DNA of 64,000 bases, taken from Pelecanus crispus (Eukaryota; Chordata; Aves; Pelecaniformes; Pelecanidae). Shown here piece by piece: positions 37,726 through 48,561 of this stretch. Position numbers and translations under genes: made by a program. Where the stretch lies: contig NC_134675.1 in the NCBI RefSeq assembly GCF_030463565.1, positions 9,569,862-9,633,861 on the forward strand, given 5' to 3'. The notes beneath the pieces are model-generated. The model saw only the letters and a list, made by a program, of their open reading frames with translations, ran no database searches and had not been told where the DNA came from. The number at the start of each line of letters is the position of its first letter. Positions within the stretch are counted from its first letter, which is position 1.

Positions 37726-39785
37726 TTAGACCTCAACAGTGGCTAGACTGACGGGCAACAGACGAAATCCATTCAGTGGCGATTTGTACGCGTGCAGCGA
37801 CTCTTGTGGTGCAAAAATCTTAGCCAGGCGGCCAGCCCAACCGACGGCCACCCAGAACACGTAGATGTACGCGACGGACAGACCAGACCGCCCACCCTCG
37901 GGCCCTTCATCCACGACCGTCCGGAATCCATTGGTCAGGCCCGGGTGAGCAGCACGCTTCTTGCCAACAATCATTAAATGCCCAAGAAGCTGGAGAAGGA
38001 AGTACAAACCCATAAATAAATAAAATAAAGCGCCACGCACAAAGAGGGGAGAGGGCAGGAAGGGAAGGAACGAGAGCAGAGAACCACCCAGAGAAACCAG
38101 TTAGCCGATTCCTAGCAATTCAGCCGTCGCGCTTCAAATTACTGTCTGTCCGCCTGCAACTGACATTTTCCAAGCAAGGCTACAAAGACCGATTACGCAC
38201 ACTACAGGGAGGAAAGAGAGCGCTATGCGATTTTTTTCGAGCTAGACAGTAACGGACTACAAAACAGCCCACAGAAGCTAAGCTGGTCTCCGGGTTAAAG
38301 CCCCCATTATATCTTCAGGCAACATAAGCAGTTCTGGTGGAAAATAAACTTTAGGCTGCCTTTTGCGTGGGTTTACAAAGCCTTTGAACTTGACTTTTAT
38401 AGCTAGAAGTGAAGCGTCCAGCACCTCTCAACCAGCTTTGCCCTTCCTCACCCCTGGCCTGCCAAAAACCCCAAGCCCTCTTCTCCGTATTAGAAGAAGT
38501 ACCACCACTACTCTTACTCTAAACCATGACGCTAGGCACCAGGCTGCGCTCCAAAACAACACTGCATTTTGCGCCAGAAGCACATACCCAGGGATGAGCA
38601 TTGCTTTATATCGCTACTTTTAGTCAAAAAGCTCAATTCCATTACAAGCTAGAGGCAAAAGATTATAGCGCCAGAAACCCCAAAATAGCCTACTGGGCCC
38701 TATCAAGAGGAAAAGGGGGGGATGGGAAAGAGTCTAGTAAATCAGGAACTAATTGCAGGTACAGTTTAGCGTACAGAAAGCTTCCACGGTACTTACAGGT
38801 TCACCGGAATCTTCTGCTTCAGATAACCTGATAATCGGCTCCTTAGGCATGACTAGGGAAAGCGTCGGCGCTTGGGGTGAAAGATCATGGAGCGCAAGGC
38901 GCTGGAGGAAGAGTAAACAGTTAAAACGTAATCGGCTTCAGAGAAAGGCAATAGCTTAAGCAAATCAATATGCCCCACTGAACTCGTACAGAAGCAGATT
39001 ACCAGATACCCCAAACACAAGCCGACGCAGAACTAACTCATTACGGTCACTACTCAGACGTTCACTGTTTACATACACCTGGAGTCCCCGAGGAGACTGA
39101 CTGCGTGTGCTTAATCTAAGGTTTCAAGACTATCATCCTACACGAGGTAGGACCACTCCCATCCCTCGGCAGCAAACTTTGCACGACTTCCAGTGCCAAA
39201 GGGATATCACGCGGCAAACGTCTGCGGCTGCCACCAAGTGCGTTACCGTCAGAGGCCCTCCTCTGCGCGCGCGCGCGCACACGACACGGTGGGGCTGGGA
39301 ACCGAGGCGAGCCGGACAGCACCGGCAACCCAGCACGCGCCGCGGCAGCCGGAGGGGGGGGGGCACCGAAGAAGCGCGATGTTTTAGGGATGGTGCAGTA
39401 CAGAGCGCCACAACCCAGAGAGGCCCCGTCCGCCCCCCGTCCCTCCCTCCACCCACCCGCAGCGACGCCGCCACCCGCCCTGCCGCGCTCCCGGGCAGCG
39501 CGCAACGGGTCCTCGGCTCAGGGTGCCTGCGCGCGCGGGGGGAGGGGGGGAACGGAAGGGGAACGGAAGGGGAACGGAAGGGGAACGGAAGGGGAACCGC
39601 GCACAGAGCAAAGCCACGGCTACCTCCCCCTCCCCCTCGTAGATGACGTTGGCGGGGAAGCGCCTTGCCGATGATCTTTCCGAAGACGGCGGCGGCGGCG
39701 GCGGCGCCACCGGGCCGGGCGGCCCGCGCCCCAATAATCTCGTCAGCCACGACAACGCCCGTTGGCGCCCCCGCGCTTCCTCCAC
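37726..39785 (-). CDS. HINTW: HINTW copy 7
   Basis: Exons 39624-39785, 38797-38901 and 37726-37989. This is the first copy with the short exon 1 end: (GE)2 replaces (GE)4-EE, so the predicted exon 1 encodes 54 residues rather than 58-60. It also has an extra serine codon (plus strand gaagacggc near 39684) shared with copies 8 and 9. All differences keep the upstream-ATG frame open. Confidence 0.8.
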
Positions 39786-40556
39786 TCGGCCAGGCCCTCC
39801 GCGGCGCCCATTGGGCCGCCAGATCGCCGCCGGCCGATCCCGCGTCTCGATTGGCTGTCTCGTCTGTCGTTTTCGCTTGTCCCCGCCCCCTTGGCGGGTC
39901 CGCCCTCGTCGACCTGGTGCTTACCGGGGCTCAGGGAGTTTGCGTGCCCTCGGGGCGCGGAGGGATCCGACCTGGGGGGTGGAGGGAGAAGACGTTGGGC
40001 GAGTCCGCGGAGGGATCTGTGCCGTGTAGTGCTGCGACCCTGTGGGCGGGCAACGAGGCCTCGGAAGACGCTGTTGTAGCTAGAAGTACTATCTATTGTT
40101 ATTTATTACCGCATCAAGTCCACCCCAAACGTGCTTGTGGCTTTTTGGTGCTGCTCCCTCCAGTCAAATGACTGCTTTTGCCAGGCCAGGCCAGGCCAGG
40201 CCAGGCCTTAACTTTTCAGAACATTTCGCAGAACCGACAGAAGTTGCTCTAAATTGTTCCCCGAAAGCCCCACTTCAGCTGCAGGCGTTTCTAAGCTGCC
40301 CGCCTCCTGGGAGAAAATAAAATACAAAGCGTGTGTTCAGCACTGGTGGCTCGAGGGCTGGAGGGCAGATCAAGATAGGCTTTGCGCTAAGCTGGGTAGG
40401 AGGCTTTTAGAAAAACAGGCAGTGCCCCCAAAGCTGCCCAAGGGTGGGCCGTGGTGCCCTGCACCCCCGGGGACAGTGAGCAATTTGATTGGTCTACACA
40501 ACTGTATTGTAACATATATAAACCCCGCTTGCCTCTATATCGGGCTAAGGATATCC

Positions 40557-41644
40557 TTAGCCTTCTTTGCGGCAAGGGCACGTTGTCGGCTCACGTTCAA
40601 CTTGGTGCCCGCCAGGAGCCCCCCCGCGTCCTTTTCTGCAAAGCTGCTTTCCAGCCGGTCGGCCTCCAGCATATACTGGTGCACGGGGTTGTTCCTCCCC
40701 AGGTGCAGGACTTTGCACTTCCCCTTGTCGAACCGCACGAGGCTCCTGCCTGCCCATTTCTCCAGCCTGTCGAGGTCCCTCTGGATGGCAGCGCAACCCT
40801 CTGGTGTATCAGCCACTCCTCCCGGTTTTGTATCATCAGCAAACTCGCTGAGGGTACAGTCTGTCTACCCGTCATCCAGGTCATTCATGAGGATGTTGAA
40901 CAGGATCGGACCCAGCATTGACCCCCGGGGTACACCGCTAGTTACCGGCCTCCAGCTAGACTTCGTGCCACTGATCACCACCCTCTGGGCCCAGCTGTTC
41001 AGCCAGTTGCCAACCCACCCCGCTGTCTGCTCATCCAGCCCATACTTCATCAGCGTCTCTATGAGGATCTTACGGGAGACGGTGTCAAAAGCCTTCCGGA
41101 AGGCTAGGTAGACAATAGCCGCTGCTCTCCCCTCGTCTACCAAGCCGGTCATTTCATCATAGAAGGTTATCGGGTCGGTCAAGCGCGACTCCCCCTTGGT
41201 GAAGCCACGATGACTGCTCCTGACGACCGTCCTGTCCTTCGCGTGCCTGGATTCCAGGATTAGCTGCTCCATCCCCTTCGCAGGGATCGAGGTGAGGCTG
41301 GCCAGCCTGTAGTTCCCTGGGTCCTCTTTCTTGCCCTTCTTGAAGGGAGGGGTGACGCTTGCATTCCTCCAGTCCTCAGGCGCCTCTCCCAATCGCCATG
41401 ATCGATCAAAGATTATCAAGAGTGGCTTCACAATGACATCTGCCCGCTCCCCCAGCGCTCACGCGTGCACCCCGGCAGGGCCCGTGGACTTATGTGCATC
41501 CGGTTTGCTTAAGTATTCCCCGACCAGATCCTCTTCCACCAAGGGTACGCCTTCCTCGCTCCAGACTTTCCCCCTGGTCTCTGGGGCCTGGGATGCCTGA
41601 AGGCTGGTCTTGCTAGTAAAGACTGAGGCAAAGGCGGCACTCAG
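40557..41644 (-). mobile_element. CR1-A copy, unit 7/8
   Basis: Same element and TAG, with ttgtcggctc and the ttgaaggg form. Confidence 0.9.
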
Positions 41645-42869
41645 TCATAGAATCAGAGAATGGTCTGGGTAGGAGGGGACTTTTTAAAGATCATCTAGCC
41701 CAGCCCCTCTGCACTGGGCAGGGACATCTTTCACTCGATCAGGTTGCTCAAAGCCCCGTCCAACCTGACCTTGAACGCTTCCAGTGATGGGGCATCCACA
41801 ACTTCTCCGGGCAACCTGTTTTCCAGTGTCTCACCACCCTCGGCGTAAAAAAAAAAAACCAAACAATTCTTCCTTATTTCCAACCTACGCCTACCCTCTT
41901 TCAGTTTAAAACTGTTGCCCCTTGTCCTGTCGCTACAGGCCCTGGTAAAGAAAGCCCCTCTCCATCTTTCTTATAAGCCCCCTTTAAGTATTGAAAGGCC
42001 GCAATAAGGTCTCCCCGCAGCCTTTCTCTTCTCCTCAGCCTTTCGTTGTAGGAGAGGGGGTTTTCGTGGCCCTCCTCTGGGCCCGCGTCTTTCTTGTCCT
42101 GGGGACCCCAGAGCCGGACGCAGTACTCCAGGTGGGGGGGGGGGGGGGTCTCACGAGAGCGGAGCCGAGGGGCAGAATCACCTCCCTCGACCTGCCGGCC
42201 ACGCTTCTTTTTACGCGGCCCGGAATTCGATCGGCTTTCTGGGCTGCGAGCGCACGCTGCCAGCTCGCGTCCACCGGTACCCCCAAGTCCTTCTCCGCAG
42301 GACCGCTCTCAAGCCGTTCATCCCCCAGTCTGTACTGGTATTGGGGACTGCCCCGACCCAGGTGCAGGACCTCGCACTCGGCCTTGTGGAACTTCACGAG
42401 GATCGCACGGGCCCGCTTCTCCAGCCCGCCAAGGTCCCTCTGGATGGCATCCCTTCCCTCTAGAGCATCAGCTGCACCACTCAGCTTGGCGTCATCCGCA
42501 ACCTTGCTGAGGGTGCACTCAGTCCCACTAGCTCTGTCATTAATGAAGATATTAAACAGTACCGGTCCCAGTACGGACCCTTGAGGGACGCCACTCGCTA
42601 CTGGTTTCCACGTGGACACTGAGCCGTTGACTGTGACTCTTTGGACGCAGCCACCCGGCCAATTCCTTATCCGCCTAATAGTCCATCCATCAAATCCATC
42701 TCTCCCCAATTTAGAGGCAAGAATGTTGCGGGGGACCGTGTCAAAGGCCTTACAGAAGTCCAGGTAGAGGGCATCAGTTGCTCTTCCCTCGTCCACTGAT
42801 GCAGTCACTCCATCGCAGAAGGCCACTAGAGTAGTCGGGCACGGTTTGCCCTTGGTGAAGTGTATTGGG
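41645..42869 (-). mobile_element. CR1-B copy, unit 8
   Basis: 15 G in the homopolymer and 12 A after ggcgt (near 41846); the long A-run is shared with units 9 and 10. Confidence 0.92.
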
Positions 42870-43079
42870 TCTGGCTGAGATGGAGTTAATCTTCCTCGTA
42901 GCAGCCCTCATAGTGCTGTGCTTTGTATTGCTAGCTGGAAAGGCACCAGTGTTTTGGCTACTGCTGAGCAGTCCCACCCCCAAAGTCCAGTAAGCTGGGG
43001 GTGGGGCAAGAGGTTGGGAGGGGACAGAGCCAGGACAGCTGACCCAAGCTGACAAAAGAGATATTCCACCGTGCTATGG
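42870..43079 (+). mobile_element. LTR relic, unit 8
   Basis: Same relic; see 1637-1846. Confidence 0.68.
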
Positions 43080-43616
43080 AAGCACCACAGCTGCCCTTCA
43101 GACCGATTGTTTTCTCCTACCATATCCCTCCTCACCAGAAAAGGGATCTCAACGGGGCCTTATCGCACAGCCATTGATCAAAGTGCTCCAACAGGAGCTG
43201 GATGCTTCCAACACGTTGCACCGTGCCCGAAACCACCCCTGTATGGCATGCCTGTAGCGTCACACGTACGGTATTTTCTAAAGCTTTAGCAGCAGCCTGC
43301 GCTGGCTTTATGCACGCTTGCGTACCACTTCCAAAAAGCTAAGAGTTTGCTTCCTGCAAGACGCAGGAGACTGCTAAGCGGTTCCAGCGTCACGCTTCAA
43401 ATGACTGGGCAAAGCCACTATCTAGCTATAGAACACTGTTAACAGACCGAAACGTTCCACACACTTACACCCCGGGGAGACACCGTTTTAACTTGCAGAA
43501 CTATTTCCCTCAGTAAGACACGCACGAGACAGAGGTGATATCCCCATGCTAAATCTTTATTGTGCAACTGCTGCTCAAAGCTTTTATTACCTTCCACAGA
43601 CACACGTCACAAAAAA

Positions 43617-45673
43617 TTAGACCTCAACAGTGGCTAGACTGACGGGCAACAGACGAAATCCATTCAGTGGCGATTTGTACGCGTGCAGCGACTCTTGTGG
43701 TGCAAAAATCTTAGCCAGGCGGCCAGCCCAACCGACGGCCACCCAGAACACGTAGATGTACGCGACGGACAGACCAGACCGCCCACCCTCGGGCCCTTCA
43801 TCCACGACCGTCCGGAATCCATTGGTCAGGCCCGGGTGAGCAGCACGCTTCTTGCCAACAATCATTAAATGCCCAAGAAGCTGGAGAAGGAAGTACAAAC
43901 CCATAAATAAATAAAATAAAGCGCCACGCACAAAGAGGGGAGAGGGCAGGAAGGGAAGGAACGAGAGCAGAGAACCACCCAGAGAAACCAGTTAGCCGAT
44001 TCCTAGCAATTCAGCCGTCGCGCTTCAAATTACTGTCTGTCCGCCTGCAACTGACATTTTCCAAGCAAGGCTACAAAGACCGATTACGCACACTACAGGG
44101 AGGAAAGAGAGCGCTATGCGATTTTTTTCGAGCTAGACAGTAACGGACTACAAAACAGCCCACAGAAGCTAAGCTGGTCTCCGGGTTAAAGCCCCCATTA
44201 TATCTTCAGGCAACATAAGCAGTTCTGGTGGAAAATAAACTTTAGGCTGCCTTTTGCGTGGGTTTACAAAGCCTTTGAACTTGACTTTTATAGCTAGAAG
44301 TGAAGCGTCCAGCACCTCTCAACCAGCTTTGCCCTTCCTCACCCCTGGCCTGCCAAAAACCCCAAGCCCTCTTCTCCGTATTAGAAGAAGTACCACCACT
44401 ACTCTTACTCTAAACCATGACGCTAGGCACCAGGCTGCGCTCCAAAACAACACTGCATTTTGCGCCAGAAGCACATACCCAGGGATGAGCATTGCTTTAT
44501 ATCGCTACTTTTAGTCAAAAAGCTCAATTCCATTACAAGCTAGAGGCAAAAGATTATAGCGCCAGAAACCCCAAAATAGCCTACTGGGCCCTATCAAGAG
44601 GAAAAGGGGGGGATGGGAAAGAGTCTAGTAAATCAGGAACTAATTGCAGGTACAGTTTAGCGTACAGAAAGCTTCCACGGTACTTACAGGTTCACCGGAA
44701 TCTTCTGCTTCAGATAACCTGATAATCGGCTCCTTAGGCATGACTAGGGAAAGCGTCGGCGCTTGGGGTGAAAGATCATGGAGCGCAAGGCGCTGGAGGA
44801 AGAGTAAACAGTTAAAACGTAATCGGCTTCAGAGAAAGGCAATAGCTTAAGCAAATCAATATGCCCCGCTGAACTCGTACAGAAGCAGATTACCAGATAC
44901 CCCAAACACAAGCCGACGCAGAACTAACTCATTACGGTCACTACTCAGACGTTCACTGTTTACATACACCTGGAGTCCCCGAGGAGACTGACTGCGTGTG
45001 CTTAATCTAAGGTTTCAAGACTATCATCCTACACGAGGTAGGACCACTCCCATCCCTCGGCAGCAAACTTTGCACGACTTCCAGTGCCAAAGGGATATCA
45101 CGCGGCAAACGTCTGCGGCTGCCACCAAGTGCGTTACCGTCAGAGGCCCTCCTCTGCGCGCGCGCGCGCACACGACACGGTGGGGCTGGGAACCGAGGCG
45201 AGCCGGACAGCACCGGCAACCCAGCACGCGCCGCGGCAGCCGGAGGGGGGGGGGCACCGAAGAAGCGCGATGTTTTAGGGATGGTGCAGTACAGAGCGCC
45301 ACAACCCAGAGAGGCCCCGTCCGCCCCCCGTCCCTCCCTCCACCCACCCGCAGCGACGCCGCCACCCGCCCTGCCGCGCTCCCGGGCAGCGCGCAACGGG
45401 TCCTCGGCTCAGGGTGCCTGCGCGCGCGGGGGGAGGGGGGGAACGGAAAAGAACGGAAGGAAGAGGGAAGGAAGGGGAACGGAAGGGGAACCGCGCACAG
45501 AGCAAAGCCACGGCTACCTCCCCCTCCCCCTCGTAGATGACATTGGCGGGGAAGCGCCTTGCCGATGATCTTTCCGAAGACGGCGGCGGCGGCGCCACCG
45601 GGCCGGGCGGCCCGCGCCCCAATAATCTCGTCAGCCACGACAACGCCCGTTGGCGCCCCCGCGCTTCCTCCAC
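43617..45673 (-). CDS. HINTW: HINTW copy 8
   Basis: Exons 45518-45673, 44688-44792 and 43617-43880. Exon 1 is the shortest (52 codons) with (GE)2. A private change (gacatt for gacgtt at 45541) is synonymous (Asn) in the upstream-ATG frame but changes Arg to Cys in the MADEI frame. The intron 1 minisatellite is degenerate, with gaacggaaaagaacgg and gaaggaag variants. Confidence 0.8.
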
Positions 45674-46444
45674 TCGGCCAGGCCCTCCGCGGCGCCCATT
45701 GGGCCGCCAGATCGCCGCCGGCCGATCCCGCGTCTCGATTGGCTGTCTCGTCTGTCGTTTTCGCTTGTCCCCGCCCCCTTGGCGGGTCCGCCCTCGTCGA
45801 CCTGGTGCTTACCGGGGCTCAGGGAGTTTGCGTGCCCTCGGGGCGCGGAGGGATCCGACCTGGGGGGTGGAGGGAGAAGACGTTGGGCGAGTCCGCGGAG
45901 GGATCTGTGCCGTGTAGTGCTGCGACCCTGTGGGCGGGCAACGAGGCCTCGGAAGACGCTGTTGTAGCTAGAAGTACTATCTATTGTTATTTATTACCGC
46001 ATCAAGTCCACCCCAAACGTGCTTGTGGCTTTTTGGTGCTGCTCCCTCCAGTCAAATGACTGCTTTTGCCAGGCCAGGCCAGGCCAGGCCAGGCCTTAAC
46101 TTTTCAGAACATTTCGCAGAACCGACAGAAGTTGCTCTAAATTGTTCCCCGAAAGCCCCACTTCAGCTGCAGGCGTTTCTAAGCTGCCCGCCTCCTGGGA
46201 GAAAATAAAATACAAAGCGTGTGTTCAGCACTGGTGGCTCGAGGGCTGGAGGGCAGATCAAGATAGGCTTTGCGCTAAGCTGGGTAGGAGGCTTTTAGAA
46301 AAACAGGCAGTGCCCCCAAAGCTGCCCAAGGGTGGGCCGTGGTGCCCTGCACCCCCGGGGACAGTGAGCAATTTGATTGGTCTACACAACTGTATTGTAA
46401 CATATATAAACCCCGCTTGCCTCTATATCGGGCTAAGGATATCC

Positions 46445-47532
46445 TTAGCCTTCTTTGCGGCAAGGGCACGTTGTCGGCTCACGTTCAACTTGGTGCCCGC
46501 CAGGAGCCCCCCCGCGTCCTTTTCTGCAAAGCTGCTTTCCAGCCGGTCGGCCTCCAGCATATACTGGTGCACGGGGTTGTTCCTCCCCAGGTGCAGGACT
46601 TTGCACTTCCCCTTGTCGAACCGCACGAGGCTCCTGCCTGCCCATTTCTCCAGCCTGTCGAGGTCCCTCTGGATGGCAGCGCAACCCTCTGGTGTATCAG
46701 CCACTCCTCCCGGTTTTGTATCATCAGCAAACTCGCTGAGGGTACAGTCTGTCTACCCGTCATCCAGGTCATTCATGAGGATGTTGAACAGGATCGGACC
46801 CAGCATTGACCCCCGGGGTACACCGCTAGTTACCGGCCTCCAGCTAGACTTCGTGCCACTGATCACCACCCTCTGGGCCCAGCTGTTCAGCCAGTTGCCA
46901 ACCCACCCCGCTGTCTGCTCATCCAGCCCATACTTCATCAGCGTCTCTATGAGGATCTTACGGGAGACGGTGTCAAAAGCCTTCCGGAAGGCTAGGTAGA
47001 CAATAGCCGCTGCTCTCCCCTCGTCTACCAAGCCGGTCATTTCATCATAGAAGGTTATCGGGTCGGTCAAGCGCGACTCCCCCTTGGTGAAGCCACGATG
47101 ACTGCTCCTGACGACCGTCCTGTCCTTCGCGTGCCTGGATTCCAGGATTAGCTGCTCCATCCCCTTCGCAGGGATCGAGGTGAGGCTGGCCAGCCTGTAG
47201 TTCCCTGGGTCCTCTTTCTTGCCCTTCTTGAAGGGAGGGGTGACGCTTGCATTCCTCCAGTCCTCAGGCGCCTCTCCCAATCGCCATGATCGATCAAAGA
47301 TTATCAAGAGTGGCTTCACAATGACATCTGCCCGCTCCCCCAGCGCTCACGCGTGCACCCCGGCAGGGCCCGTGGACTTATGTGCATCCGGTTTGCTTAA
47401 GTATTCCCCGACCAGATCCTCTTCCACCAAGGGTACGCCTTCCTCGCTCCAGACTTTCCCCCTGGTCTCTGGGGCCTGGGATGCCTGAAGGCTGGTCTTG
47501 CTAGTAAAGACTGAGGCAAAGGCGGCACTCAG
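46445..47532 (-). mobile_element. CR1-A copy, unit 8/9
   Basis: Same element and TAG, with ttgtcggctc and ttgaaggg. It lies directly left of the CR1-B copy that took the retroviral insertion. Confidence 0.9.
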
Positions 47533-47870
47533 TCATAGAATCAGAGAATGGTCTGGGTAGGAGGGGACTTTTTAAAGATCATCTAGCCCAGCCCCTCTGC
47601 ACTGGGCAGGGACATCTTTCACTCGATCAGGTTGCTCAAAGCCCCGTCCAACCTGACCTTGAACGCTTCCAGTGATGGGGCATCCACAACTTCTCCGGGC
47701 AACCTGTTTTCCAGTGTCTCACCACCCTCGGCGTAAAAAAAAAAAACCAAACAATTCTTCCTTATTTCCAACCTACGCCTACCCTCTTTCAGTTTAAAAC
47801 TGTTGCCCCTTGTCCTGTCGCTACAGGCCCTGGTAAAGAAAGCCCCTCTCCATCTTTCTTATAAGCCCCC

Positions 47871-48441
47871 TGTCCTGGTTTCGGCTGGGATAGTGTTAAT
47901 TTTCTTCCTAGCAGCAGGCATAGTGCTGTGTTTTGGATTTAGTAGGAGAAGAATGTTGATAACATGCTGATGTTTTTAGTTGTTGCTGAGTACTGCTTAT
48001 GCTAGTCAAGGACTTTTTCAGCTTCCCATGCTCTGCCAGGCGCACAAGAAACTGGGAGGGGGCACAGCCAGAAGAGTTGATCCAAACTGACCAAAGAGCT
48101 ATTCCATACCATATGACGTCATGCTCAGTATATAAACTGGGGGGGGGTGGCCGGGGAGCAGCGATCGCTGCTCGGGAACTGTCTGGGTATCGGTCGGCAG
48201 GTGGTGAGCAATTGCATTGTGCATCACTTGCTTCGTGTATCATTATTATTATTATCATTATTATACTGTTACTATTAGCATTACTATTTTACTTTATTTC
48301 AATTATTAAACTGTTCTTATCTCAACCCAGGAGTGTTTCTCACTCTTACTCCTCCGATTCTCTCCCCCATCCCATCGGGGTAGGGGGAGTGAGCGAGCGG
48401 CTGCGTGGTGCTTAGTTGCTGTCTGGGGCTAAACCACGACA
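47871..48441 (+). repeat. 5' LTR of ERV copy 1
   Basis: 571 bp. It contains a perfect CRE (TGACGTCA, 48114-48121), a TATA box (TATATAAA, 48129-48136), an 18-bp palindrome near the expected cap site (48156-48173), an ATT-rich microsatellite (about 48240-48265) and an ATTAAA poly-A signal (48305-48310). U5 ends in CCACGACA. Confidence 0.93.
48114..48136 (+). promoter_or_regulatory. LTR core promoter: CRE plus TATA
   Basis: TGACGTCA is a consensus CREB/ATF site. It lies 7 bp upstream of TATATAAA. The same pair is at 54441-54463 in the 3' LTR and 60923-60945 in ERV copy 2. Confidence 0.75.
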
Positions 48442-48449
48442 GTCCTTTT

Positions 48450-48467
48450 TGGCGCCCAACGTGGGGC
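48450..48467 (+). promoter_or_regulatory. Primer-binding site, tRNA-Lys1,2 type
   Basis: TGGCGCCCAACGTGGGGC, 8 bp after the LTR end. It matches the complement of the 3' end of tRNA-Lys1,2, the primer of several retroviruses. It differs from the leucine primer that gave ERV-L its name. Confidence 0.85.
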
Positions 48468-48561
48468 TCGAAGGGTTTGAGATAACAACAGATTAACCAG
48501 AGTGTATTAAGGAGTCTGTTAACAGTTGCCGGTCACGATATTAGTTCTTCTGATCTGCACC

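Noticed and set aside
47908..48415. 116- and 138-codon frames inside the LTR (poly-Ile run)
   Set aside because: They read through the ATT microsatellite and U5; non-coding LTR sequence.
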